From contig JBFLVQ010000396.1 of assembly GCA_040758525.1 (NCBI GenBank), forward strand, positions 1-8,893: a DNA stretch of 8,893 nucleotides, written 5' to 3'. Source of the DNA: JBFLVQ01 sp040758525 (GTDB lineage Bacteria; Acidobacteriota; Blastocatellia; Chloracidobacteriales; JADJPF01). A program made the position numbers and the translations under genes. The notes beneath the pieces are model-generated. The model saw only the letters and a program-made list of their open reading frames with translations, did no database searches and had not been told where the DNA came from. This document shows, one piece after another, positions 1 through 6,010 of the stretch. The stretch's first letter is position 1. Each line of letters starts with the position of its first letter.

Positions 1-291
1 GGGGCAGCAGATCTTGGCGCGCCCACAAAGAAGCGTGCCTCCAAGAAGGGCGGCGCTAAAAAGAAGGCTGCTACAAAGAAGAAGGCTGCTACAAAGAAGA
101 AGGCTGCTGCTAAAAAAGGTGGCGCTAAGAAGAAAGTAGTTGCCAAGAAGAAAGGTGCTGCTAAGAAGAAAGGCGGTGCCAAGAAAAAAGCTGGCACCAA
201 GAAGAAGGCAGGCGCCAAGAAGAAGACAGTTGCCAAAAAAGGTGGCAAGAAGGGTGGTGCCAAGAAGTCCGTAGCGAAAAGGAAAAAGTAG
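1..291 (+). CDS. Histone H1-like Lys/Ala-rich protein, C-terminal part (5' end outside window)
   Basis: An open frame enters from the left edge and ends at TAG 289-291, giving 96 residues. After a short lead-in (GAADLGAPTKKRASKKGG) it is almost only Lys, Ala, Gly, Thr and Val, arranged as KKK plus three small residues. Such tails bind DNA non-specifically and are known from bacterial H1-like proteins (Hc1/Hc2 type, AlgP-like) and from HU proteins with basic extensions, so a nucleoid-associated, DNA-compacting role is likely. No acidic residue follows Asp4 and there is no hydrophobic core, so this part is probably disordered. The N-terminal domain that would decide between a stand-alone H1-like protein and a fusion (for example to HU) lies outside the window. 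The gene is followed by a long non-coding stretch, not by a close downstream partner. Confidence 0.8.
   Translation, partial: GAADLGAPTKKRASKKGGAKKKAATKKKAATKKKAAAKKGGAKKKVVAKKKGAAKKKGGAKKKAGTKKKAGAKKKTVAKKGGKKGGAKKSVAKRKK
58..288 (+). repeat. 18-bp tandem coding repeat (KKKxxx)
   Basis: From 58 the sequence repeats with an 18-bp period, each unit coding for three Lys and three small residues. Units start at 58, 76, 94, 127, 145, 163, 181, 199 and 217. Shortened units lie at 112 (15 bp), 235 (12 bp) and 247 (15 bp), and the pattern decays after 262. The first two units are nearly identical (AAGAAGGCTGCTACA core), while later ones differ mainly at third positions and in the small residues. 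This suggests old expansion with one recent duplication near 58-111. All length changes are multiples of three, so the frame is kept. Confidence 0.85.
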
Positions 292-309
292 CTAATCAGA
301 CACTTTTCA

Positions 310-354
310 GGAGCGCCGGTTTTCATCGCAGTCTGGATGAGAGACAGGCGTTCC
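310..354 (+). other. Imperfect 45-nt hairpin after the H1-like gene
   Basis: Bases 310-317 (GGAGCGCC) pair with 347-354 (GGCGTTCC) with one G-U wobble. The inner stem 320-327 pairs with 336-343 with two wobbles. They are joined through a small internal loop, and the apical loop is GCAGTCTG (328-335). It lies 18 bases after the stop of the H1-like gene. No T-run follows, so it is not a standard intrinsic terminator. It could be a 3' end-protecting or processing hairpin, or part of a small RNA. Confidence 0.4.
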
Positions 355-393
355 GAAGAGTATCGGACCAATTAGAAACAACTCAACTATACA

Positions 394-476
394 ATTGCGG
401 ACCTTTGAACTGCAGCTTGAGGATTTGAAAATCTTTTCTGCTCGAATATACAATCAGCAGCTCAGAGGTCCGCAAT
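394..476. repeat. Long inverted repeat, 20-bp arms (18/20), 43-bp spacer
   Basis: The left arm is 394-413 and the right arm 457-476; each arm read outside-in begins ATTGCGGACCT. The arms match at 18 of 20 positions, and in a plus-strand RNA one of the two differences is a U-G wobble. The arm centres are 63 bp apart, close to six helical turns. The spacer carries a TTGAAA/TACAAT promoter-like pair and a copy of TATACAAT (447-454), which also occurs at 388-395 overlapping the left arm. As RNA it would form a strong stem with a 43-nt loop. As DNA it could be a pair of operator half-sites around a promoter. It has no terminal T-run and no target-site duplication that I can see. Confidence 0.65.
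425..454 (+). promoter_or_regulatory. Candidate promoter inside the inverted repeat
   Basis: TTGAAA (425-430) and TACAAT (449-454) each match the sigma-70-type consensus at five of six positions, with an 18-bp spacer. The predicted start near 461 lies in the right arm of the inverted repeat. A transcript from here would run toward 622 and could be a short RNA or a long leader for the YfhO-family gene. AT-rich DNA gives such matches by chance, so this is a candidate only. Confidence 0.35.
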
Positions 477-537
477 ATATGTTTGTAACAAACCTTTGAG
501 AACCGATTAGCAACGATTGAGTACAATCGTCTCTTTC

Positions 538-564
538 TCTTCTCCGTAGAAGAAGCAGTTTTTT
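538..564 (+). terminator. Weak intrinsic-terminator-like element
   Basis: A six-base stem TCTTCT/AGAAGA (538-543 with 548-553, loop CCGT) is followed by a run of six T at 559-564. A shifted pairing, 539-543 with 551-555, brings the stem within three bases of the T-run. The stem is short and AU-rich, so it would be weak. If real, it would end a transcript from the H1-like gene or from the candidate promoter at 425-454 before the promoter at 605-613. Confidence 0.25.
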
Positions 565-604
565 CTCCTTTTGTGCTGGCTTACCGGCCAGTTCTGTATT
601 GGTC

Positions 605-613
605 TGTTATAAT
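605..613 (+). promoter_or_regulatory. Extended -10 promoter immediately before the YfhO-family gene
   Basis: TGTTATAAT gives a perfect TATAAT hexamer (608-613) with the TG extension one base upstream. No good -35 hexamer is found 16-18 bp upstream, which extended -10 promoters tolerate. Only nine bases separate it from ATG 623, so transcription would start at about 620 and the mRNA would be nearly leaderless. That fits the absence of a Shine-Dalgarno sequence before this ATG. Confidence 0.5.
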
Positions 614-622
614 ACTGGCTTT

Positions 623-3118
623 ATGGAGAAAAGCGCGCGCGAAGAGCCGACAACTGCATCAACAACTCACCCGCCCGATAAAGCGAAGCAGCGTGCCGAT
701 GTATACAAGGATTTTTTTGCTTATGCCCTGTTATCGGCTGCGATTGGGTTCTTTTTCCTGCCACTATTTTGGCCGGGAGATATCTATTTCTATCGTGATG
801 TGACATTTGATGCCTATCCACTATCGGCAGTTGTGAAGCAGTGTTTCGACACACGTGTACTGCCATTATGGAATCCTTACATAGGTTTTGGCCAACCGTT
901 ACTGACCGACCCGGCTGCACAGGTTATTTATCCCACTACACTATTGCGTATCTTGCTACCGGCGCCACTCGCCTATAAGTGGCATGTGATATTACATAGT
1001 TGGTGGGCCGCGATGGGAATGTTCCTGCTCTGCCGACGTTGGCGATTATCAAGATTAGCCGCATTGATGGGGGCACTAGGATTTGTCTTTGCAGGCCCAT
1101 TCGTCTCTTATATCAATTTCATGATTGCAATTGCCACCGCAGCTTGGATACCTTGGGCACTATGGGCACTTGAGCGTGCGTTATCAAACTGGCAACCACG
1201 CCGCGCGCTTCTTTTTGGTGGGGTATTAGGGTTGCAGTTGCTTGCTTGTGAAGCGGTCACTTGTTTGCAGACAGTTATGCTCTGTGGGGTATATGCGCTA
1301 ACACTACATGGTAATTGGCGTAGGCTGCGCGCGCCTGAGAATATAAATATTGTTAGCCTCTTTCTTATTGGTGGTATCTTCAGCTTGTTGGTCAGTGCTG
1401 TCTATCTATTTCCTTTTTTGCATTATGTTCTACTAGGACGGCGTGGCGCAGGACTAACGGCAGCAGAAGCTAATGTGCAATCTTTGCATCCGCTATTTAT
1501 ATTCGATCTAATTGCACCAAAACTTTTTCTTGCCAATCCTTTCAGTGCTGATGATAGCAATCCTTGGATGAAAGCGCTTAATAGCGGTTTTCCTGCTTTT
1601 GCTATTTGTATCTATTTAGGCGCCACACAAGTTGCGCTAGCACTTTTCGCCACATTGACAAAAGGTGAACGACGGCAACGTTTCTTTGCTCTGCTGGCAC
1701 TAGTAACACTATTACTTGCTTGTGGACATTATCTGCACCTATTCGATCTGTTACGCTGGAGCGTGCCTATCTTTCGTACCATGCGTTATCCGGTAAAGTT
1801 CCTCTTACTTACCTCTTTTGCCGTCTCAGCACTAGCTGCTTATGGACTAGAACGACTACGCCAATCGCCTCAACAATTGTTAGATTGGCGAGGATTATTA
1901 CCAGTGCTGCTGCTAGCGCTGTTGTTACTATTACCCGCTCTATACCTAGCTTCGTCTACTACGGCTTATCAAGCGTTACAAACACTCGCTGGTTATCTAG
2001 GAATTGAGAATGTCACAATAGCTGCGCAGCAACTGCAACCGACTATTCGACTCACTCTATTACGTTCATTACTGCTGATTGTACCGTTATTGTTGGCGGC
2101 TAAATTGATTGAGCGCAAACCACACTTAGCCAACGCAATGGCATTAGCGCTACTGATCATCTCACTAGTGGAATTGGCGCTGGTAAGCGCATATGCCAAT
2201 CCAGTTATTAACGCCAAAGTAGCCTTATACCAACCAGAATTGATCAAACACTTCCCTGCTCCACAAGCCGATTATCGTATCTATCCTAATGAAGGCGCAT
2301 CAGTGCAACTGGTAGTACCAAAACTGCGCCCTTATCCCGGCCCAGAGAGCGAGGCGGTACATTACTACACACGCAGTCTGCTGATCCCGCACGACAATAT
2401 TACCTACGGAATTTATACCGGTATTGATAGTGATAAGAAAGGACTCTATCCCAACGAATATATACAGGTACAAGAATTCATTGATCAGGCTGATAAAACT
2501 AATGATCAACTTACGCGTTTGCTAGCACGCGCCAATATACGTTATGTAGTGGCACAGCGACCACTAGCAGGAATAGCCGGGCTGCGTCCTGTAGGAGTAG
2601 CAGAAAATTTTAGTGTTCAGCCAACATATATCTATGAACTTGAAGCCTATCTACCACAGACCTATTTAGCAATGCGTGGAGAATATCTGCCTACGGGCGC
2701 GACAACCATAGCGCGACTGGCCAGTAGCGACTTTGCCGATCGTAGAGAAGTAATTCTCAATGACATTTCCGCGCCACAACTGGAAACTAGCGCACCGGCG
2801 ACAACTCTCTATAACACCAGCCGTATCGTTGCTCGTACATTACGATCTTTTACGATCGAAGCAGAGTTGAGTGCGCCCGCCTATCTGGTGGTATTGCATC
2901 ATTGTATGCCGGGCTGGCGTGTAACAGTCAATGGTCAGAGAGCAAAATATTATCGTGCTAATCAGCTTTTTATGGCCGTGCCATTGAGCGCAGGTCGGCA
3001 TCGTGTAGAATTTTCATATCTGCCTACAGAATTTTTGATTGGACTGATAGTATCTCTGTTATCTGTTACTGTTAGTATTGGCTGGCTCTCGCGTATGCGT
3101 GTAAAGCGATCCTTGTAG
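623..3118 (+). CDS. YfhO-family multi-pass membrane protein (putative GT-C glycosyltransferase)
   Basis: This is an 831-residue protein, in the usual YfhO-family range (about 800-900). After a polar cytoplasmic head (about 1-30), some 13 hydrophobic segments run from about 34 to 525. They include the family-typical stretch after the first helix with YRD (57-59) and PLWNPYIGFGQPLL (81-94), and the FRTMRYPVKFLL motif near 384-395. A long extracytoplasmic domain (about 530-800) ends in the typical beta-sandwich signature PGW (763-765), YRAN (777-780), AGRHRVEFSYLP, followed by a last helix at about 804-822. YfhO of Bacillus is linked to sugar modification of lipoteichoic acid; the substrate here is unknown. 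ATG 623 is chosen because an upstream in-frame TTG (599) would lie before the -10 element at 608-613. No Shine-Dalgarno is seen. Family assignment is confident, the exact reaction is not. Confidence 0.85.
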   Translation: MEKSAREEPTTASTTHPPDKAKQRADVYKDFFAYALLSAAIGFFFLPLFWPGDIYFYRDVTFDAYPLSAVVKQCFDTRVLPLWNPYIGFGQPLLTDPAAQVIYPTTLLRILLPAPLAYKWHVILHSWWAAMGMFLLCRRWRLSRLAALMGALGFVFAGPFVSYINFMIAIATAAWIPWALWALERALSNWQPRRALLFGGVLGLQLLACEAVTCLQTVMLCGVYALTLHGNWRRLRAPENINIVSLFLIGGIFSLLVSAVYLFPFLHYVLLGRRGAGLTAAEANVQSLHPLFIFDLIAPKLFLANPFSADDSNPWMKALNSGFPAFAICIYLGATQVALALFATLTKGERRQRFFALLALVTLLLACGHYLHLFDLLRWSVPIFRTMRYPVKFLLLTSFAVSALAAYGLERLRQSPQQLLDWRGLLPVLLLALLLLLPALYLASSTTAYQALQTLAGYLGIENVTIAAQQLQPTIRLTLLRSLLLIVPLLLAAKLIERKPHLANAMALALLIISLVELALVSAYANPVINAKVALYQPELIKHFPAPQADYRIYPNEGASVQLVVPKLRPYPGPESEAVHYYTRSLLIPHDNITYGIYTGIDSDKKGLYPNEYIQVQEFIDQADKTNDQLTRLLARANIRYVVAQRPLAGIAGLRPVGVAENFSVQPTYIYELEAYLPQTYLAMRGEYLPTGATTIARLASSDFADRREVILNDISAPQLETSAPATTLYNTSRIVARTLRSFTIEAELSAPAYLVVLHHCMPGWRVTVNGQRAKYYRANQLFMAVPLSAGRHRVEFSYLPTEFLIGLIVSLLSVTVSIGWLSRMRVKRSL

Positions 3119-3218
3119 AATATATATTCTCAATCTGCCATTGATAATTTATTATAGGCAGTGGAAAGGACAGTTGGCTGCGGTTGCGTGGGCATTCCCA
3201 ACCCAGTATGATTTTTAT
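3119..3218. other. 100-bp gap with an imperfect hairpin and two promoter-like pairs
   Basis: Downstream of the YfhO-family gene, CTGCC (3135-3139) and GGCAG (3157-3161) enclose ATAAT/ATTAT (3144-3148, 3151-3155), an AT-rich imperfect hairpin without a T-run. One promoter-like pair overlaps it: TTCTCA (3127-3132), 17 bp, TATTAT (3150-3155). A second lies at 3184-3212 and is listed separately. An in-frame reading from TTG 3141 is possible, but it adds 26 residues unlike the start of this family. Confidence 0.3.
3184..3212 (+). promoter_or_regulatory. Candidate promoter giving a leaderless cinA-like mRNA
   Basis: TTGCGT (3184-3189) and TATGAT (3207-3212) are 17 bp apart. The -10 matches five of six positions and the -35 only three. 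Transcription would start near 3219, which is the A of the ATG of the following gene, and no Shine-Dalgarno precedes that ATG. The geometry resembles that at 605-625. Confidence 0.35.
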
Positions 3219-3950
3219 ATGAGTCAAATGACAGCAGCAATCCTTGTTATCGGCGACGAAATCCTTAGCGGCAAGACAGAGGAGACCAATGCGCGTTTCC
3301 TGATCTCAGAATTACGCGCACTCGGCGTAGCATTGCGTCGTATTCTTATTGTACCGGATGATATCGATGAGATCGCAACAGCGATCAGCGACCTCTCTGC
3401 ACGCTTCACCTATGTCTTCACCTCTGGCGGAGTCGGACCCACGCATGATGATGTCACGCTACTTGGTATCAGCAAGGCGTTTGACCGTCCAATCTATCGA
3501 CACCCTGAACTAGAGGCCATGTTGCGTAACTACTTTGGTGATAAGATTACTGAAGCACATCTACATATGGCTGATGTGCCTACTGGTTCGACGTTAATTA
3601 CGGCACCAGATCTACGTTGGCCACTACTTGCCTGTAACAACGTCTATATATTGCCGGGTGTACCAGAATTCTTCTGCCAAAAATTCCAGGCGATCAAAGA
3701 ACGCTTCCGTGCCGCACAGTTCCATCTGAAATGTATCTATACGCAGGAAGACGAGTTCTCGATCGCATATCCGCTTGAGCAGGTAGCACGCGATCACCCT
3801 TTGGTAGCAATTGGCTCCTATCCTGCTTTCGATGGGCGTGATTATCGTGTCAAAGTCACGATCGAATCGAAGGACGCAGAGAGTGTGGAAGCCGCTTTCC
3901 AAGCGCTGCACGGGCTGCTCAACTGCGAAATGATTGTGCGCTTTGAGTAG
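3219..3950 (+). CDS. CinA N-terminal-type / MoCF molybdopterin-binding domain protein, short form
   Basis: A 243-residue cytoplasmic protein of the COG1058 type. The MoCF-like domain is at the N-terminus: AAILVIGDEILSGKTEETN with GDEIL at 12-16, then TSGGVGPTHDD (68-78), and LPGVP (145-149). These loops form the nucleotide/pterin-binding site in MoaB, MogA and CinA. The C-terminal nicotinamide-nucleotide amidase (PncC) domain of full-length CinA (about 400 residues) is absent, since the protein stops after the alpha/beta tail. Short forms are often annotated as competence/damage-inducible protein A, and related domains act as ADP-ribose pyrophosphatase or, in eukaryotes, beside FAD synthetase. 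The exact substrate is not clear. ATG 3219 gives the usual family start; ATG 3228 is an alternative. The rhodanese gene follows after 19 bases, so the two are probably co-transcribed. Confidence 0.82.
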   Translation: MSQMTAAILVIGDEILSGKTEETNARFLISELRALGVALRRILIVPDDIDEIATAISDLSARFTYVFTSGGVGPTHDDVTLLGISKAFDRPIYRHPELEAMLRNYFGDKITEAHLHMADVPTGSTLITAPDLRWPLLACNNVYILPGVPEFFCQKFQAIKERFRAAQFHLKCIYTQEDEFSIAYPLEQVARDHPLVAIGSYPAFDGRDYRVKVTIESKDAESVEAAFQALHGLLNCEMIVRFE

Positions 3951-3969
3951 TTTCTCTATGAGGTAAAAT

Positions 3970-4338
3970 ATGAAGCATTCACCAGGATTTCTTAAGCTAG
4001 TTGAAGACACTAAACAACGTATTAATGAAGTAACTATTGAGCAGGTACAGGCGCGGCTGGCACGCAATGATCATTTCCATTTCATCGACGTACGTGAAGA
4101 TCATGAATGGGAGCAAGCGCATTGTGCTGGTGCACGCCATTTGGGTCGTGGCATTATTGAGCGCGATATAGAGAATGCAATTCCTGACCGTGACGCTGAG
4201 ATTGTGCTCTATTGTGGTGGCGGTTATCGTTCTGCATTGGCTGCTGATAACCTGCAAAAGATGGGCTACACCAATGTCTATTCAATGGCGGGCGGCTTTC
4301 GGGCTTGGCAAGAAGCTCACTATCCTATAGAGAAATAG
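3970..4338 (+). CDS. Single-domain rhodanese (sulfurtransferase)
   Basis: A 122-residue protein with one rhodanese fold and no signal peptide, thus cytoplasmic. It has FIDVRE (38-43), the HCAGARHLG strand-loop (51-59), the active-site loop CGGGYR with catalytic Cys82 (82-87), and the closing motif MAGGFRAW (106-113). The six-residue active loop starting with Cys is that of sulfur-carrying rhodaneses, not of Cdc25-like phosphatases with a longer loop. It would accept sulfane sulfur as a Cys persulfide; donor and acceptor are not visible from sequence. A Shine-Dalgarno (GAGG) lies six bases before ATG 3970. With the molybdopterin-type domain just upstream a sulfur link to cofactor metabolism is conceivable, but this is inference from adjacency. 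Confidence 0.88.
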   Translation: MKHSPGFLKLVEDTKQRINEVTIEQVQARLARNDHFHFIDVREDHEWEQAHCAGARHLGRGIIERDIENAIPDRDAEIVLYCGGGYRSALAADNLQKMGYTNVYSMAGGFRAWQEAHYPIEK

Positions 4339-4384
4339 TTTTCCCAACTAACACTCACGACGATTGCATTACAAATTATTATGC

Positions 4385-5995
4385 ATGGGTGAGAAAAACT
4401 ATTTTTGGCTATTCACCTTAGGCGTGCTCATACTACTGAGCGCTTTCTTATGGCAGAGCATTGCGACACTCTCGACTACCGCAGCAACTTTCGATGAGGT
4501 GCCGCATCTGGCCGCCGGTTATGTACAACTAACAACAGGGAACTATTACCTCAACCAAGAACACCCTCCCTTAGCAAAACTGGCGGCGGCAGCGGCGATA
4601 CGACCGATAGGTGGTGAGATTGAAGACCTAGGCGATCAATGGAAGCAGGTTGATGAGTGGGAGTTTGGTCGTATCTTCCTCTTTGGTAATGGTAGAGATC
4701 ATCAGAGACTGCTTTTTCGTGGCCGACTGGCAATCATCGCGATCGGCTTGTTGCTCTGTATAGGCTGCCTGATCTGGTCTTACCAACTTTATGGGCCTGT
4801 TGGCGCACTAACCACATTAGCGCTTGCTGTTTTTTGTCCCAATATCATTGCCTATACCAGATTAATCTTGACTGATATCCCGATCGCTGCCTTTGCCCTA
4901 TTAGCTACCTATGCAGCTTGGCAAATGCTGGCACAACCCAAAATCTACTGGGCGATCATCGCAGGTATCTTTTTAGGCGCTGCTCTTACCAGTAAATATT
5001 CTGCATTACTCTTTCCCCCCGTATTCGGACTACTTTTCATATATTGTGTTGGTCAAAAATATCTTAATAAATTGATCGATAGATCGCAGGTAATTCGTTA
5101 CGCATTATTGTTTGCTGTGATGATAACATTTGCAGTTCTGGTTATCTTTGCCTGTTACGGTCTGCAGCCGACCTTCCAACCCTATCTTGAAGGGATGAGA
5201 AAAGTTGGCATTAATCATCATCCTGATTATCCAGATTACTTGCTTGGCAACTTCAAACTAGGCGGATACCGATACTATTTTCTAATGGCTTTTATTCTAA
5301 AAGTTTCACCAGCAGTACTCGTCGCTACTGTATTGTATTTGATATTACTGCTGGCAAAAAGATTTCCTAATCAGTTTAACGCCAACATCAATAGCCGTGA
5401 GACCTATCTTTTTCTGCTGCTACCAGCGCTAATTTATAGTCTAGTATTCTCTTGGAAAGCACCCAATACGATTGGCGGTATACGTTATATACTACCTATC
5501 TTTCCTTTCTTATTTGTACTACTAGGCGCATTAGGCAATCTGCTCTGGTCGATGAGAAAAGGGCGTGTCGTACTGGTAGTCTTACTGGCATTACATATAT
5601 ATGCTGCTGTTGATGCCTATCCTGATCCTATCTCATATTTTAATGGTCTGTTAGGATGCAAGGGAACCGATGCGATCAATTGTCTGGATGGGGCATGCCT
5701 TGATCTAGGTCAGGATCTAGGGCGTGTTGCCAAGGAGTTGGAACATATTCGCAAACCCTATGAGCAAGTACGATTATTATATTTCGGTAGTGCTGATCCA
5801 AATGCCTATTTAACCAACTGGCAGGATGTTGAACCAGATGAGATCATACGTCCACGTGCACAACTCTATGTAGTTAGTGTGCATGCCTTGAACCGGTTGT
5901 CAATCGGTGCGCCAGCAGGAATCAACTGGTTTAATCGTTTTCGCCCTCTTGGTTCTATCGGTAATACCTATTTGATCTATGATTTTCGTCGCTGA
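4385..5995 (+). CDS. GT39/PMT-like membrane glycosyltransferase
   Basis: A 536-residue multi-pass protein of the GT-C superfamily, dolichyl-phosphate-mannose protein mannosyltransferase/ArnT type. After the first helix (about 7-26) comes FDE (36-38), where the acidic pair marks the catalytic loop, then AAGY (43-46) and NQEHPPLAKL (57-66). TDIP (163-166) follows in a later loop. Hydrophobic segments are at about 114-133, 137-156, 163-181, 188-206, 208-223, 239-258, 297-324, 341-356, 369-388 and 394-409. The family motifs GGIRYILPIFPF (364-375) and a DLGQDLGRVAKEL stretch (440-452) precede the extracytoplasmic C-terminus. It should transfer a sugar from a polyprenyl-phosphate donor to lipid or protein outside the membrane. 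The start is ATG 4385, only 46 bases after the rhodanese stop. It has no clear Shine-Dalgarno, and TTG 4364 is possible but less likely. Cys 425, 433 and 438 form a small cluster before the DLGQDL motif. Confidence 0.83.
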   Translation: MGEKNYFWLFTLGVLILLSAFLWQSIATLSTTAATFDEVPHLAAGYVQLTTGNYYLNQEHPPLAKLAAAAAIRPIGGEIEDLGDQWKQVDEWEFGRIFLFGNGRDHQRLLFRGRLAIIAIGLLLCIGCLIWSYQLYGPVGALTTLALAVFCPNIIAYTRLILTDIPIAAFALLATYAAWQMLAQPKIYWAIIAGIFLGAALTSKYSALLFPPVFGLLFIYCVGQKYLNKLIDRSQVIRYALLFAVMITFAVLVIFACYGLQPTFQPYLEGMRKVGINHHPDYPDYLLGNFKLGGYRYYFLMAFILKVSPAVLVATVLYLILLLAKRFPNQFNANINSRETYLFLLLPALIYSLVFSWKAPNTIGGIRYILPIFPFLFVLLGALGNLLWSMRKGRVVLVVLLALHIYAAVDAYPDPISYFNGLLGCKGTDAINCLDGACLDLGQDLGRVAKELEHIRKPYEQVRLLYFGSADPNAYLTNWQDVEPDEIIRPRAQLYVVSVHALNRLSIGAPAGINWFNRFRPLGSIGNTYLIYDFRR

Positions 5996-6010
5996 TTACT
6001 CTTTTCTCTG

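Larger units (their letters stand above)
292..622. other. Non-coding, structure-rich intergenic region
   Basis: No convincing gene is found in these 331 bases. The stretch instead holds a series of dyads: 310-354, 394-476, 481-493 (GTTTG TAA CAAAC), 513-530 (ACGATTG AGTA CAATCGT), 538-553 (TCTTCT CCGT AGAAGA) and 576-591 (CTGGC TTACCG GCCAG). It also has one promoter-like pair inside the largest dyad and an extended -10 just before the next gene. It could be the 3' UTR of the H1-like gene, an independent small RNA, or the control region of the downstream operon. The sequence alone does not decide between these, and I do not recognise a known RNA family. Confidence 0.5.

Noticed and set aside
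1..291. Lys-rich repeat read as a CRISPR or non-coding satellite
   Set aside because: The 18-bp units have no spacers, all length changes are multiples of three, and third-position changes preserve Lys, which shows a coding repeat.
394..476. The long inverted repeat as an intrinsic terminator of the H1-like gene
   Set aside because: The loop is 43 bases and the right arm is followed by ATATATGTTTG, not a T-run; the distance to the stop codon (over 100 bases) is also large.
621..920. Minus-strand and alternative-frame open stretches inside the YfhO-family, cinA-like, rhodanese and kinase-like genes
   Set aside because: They have no family motifs and no ribosome sites, and they lie opposite or out of frame with well-supported genes.
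3141..3218. Upstream TTG start for the cinA-like gene, adding 26 residues
   Set aside because: The extension has no family resemblance, no ribosome site before TTG 3141, and covers both promoter-like pairs. The protein family begins a few residues before GDEIL, as given by ATG 3219.
4364..4384. A separate promoter (TATTAT, 4377-4382) for the GT39-like gene
   Set aside because: It lies only two bases before the ATG with no -35 at proper distance. Read-through from the rhodanese gene is simpler.
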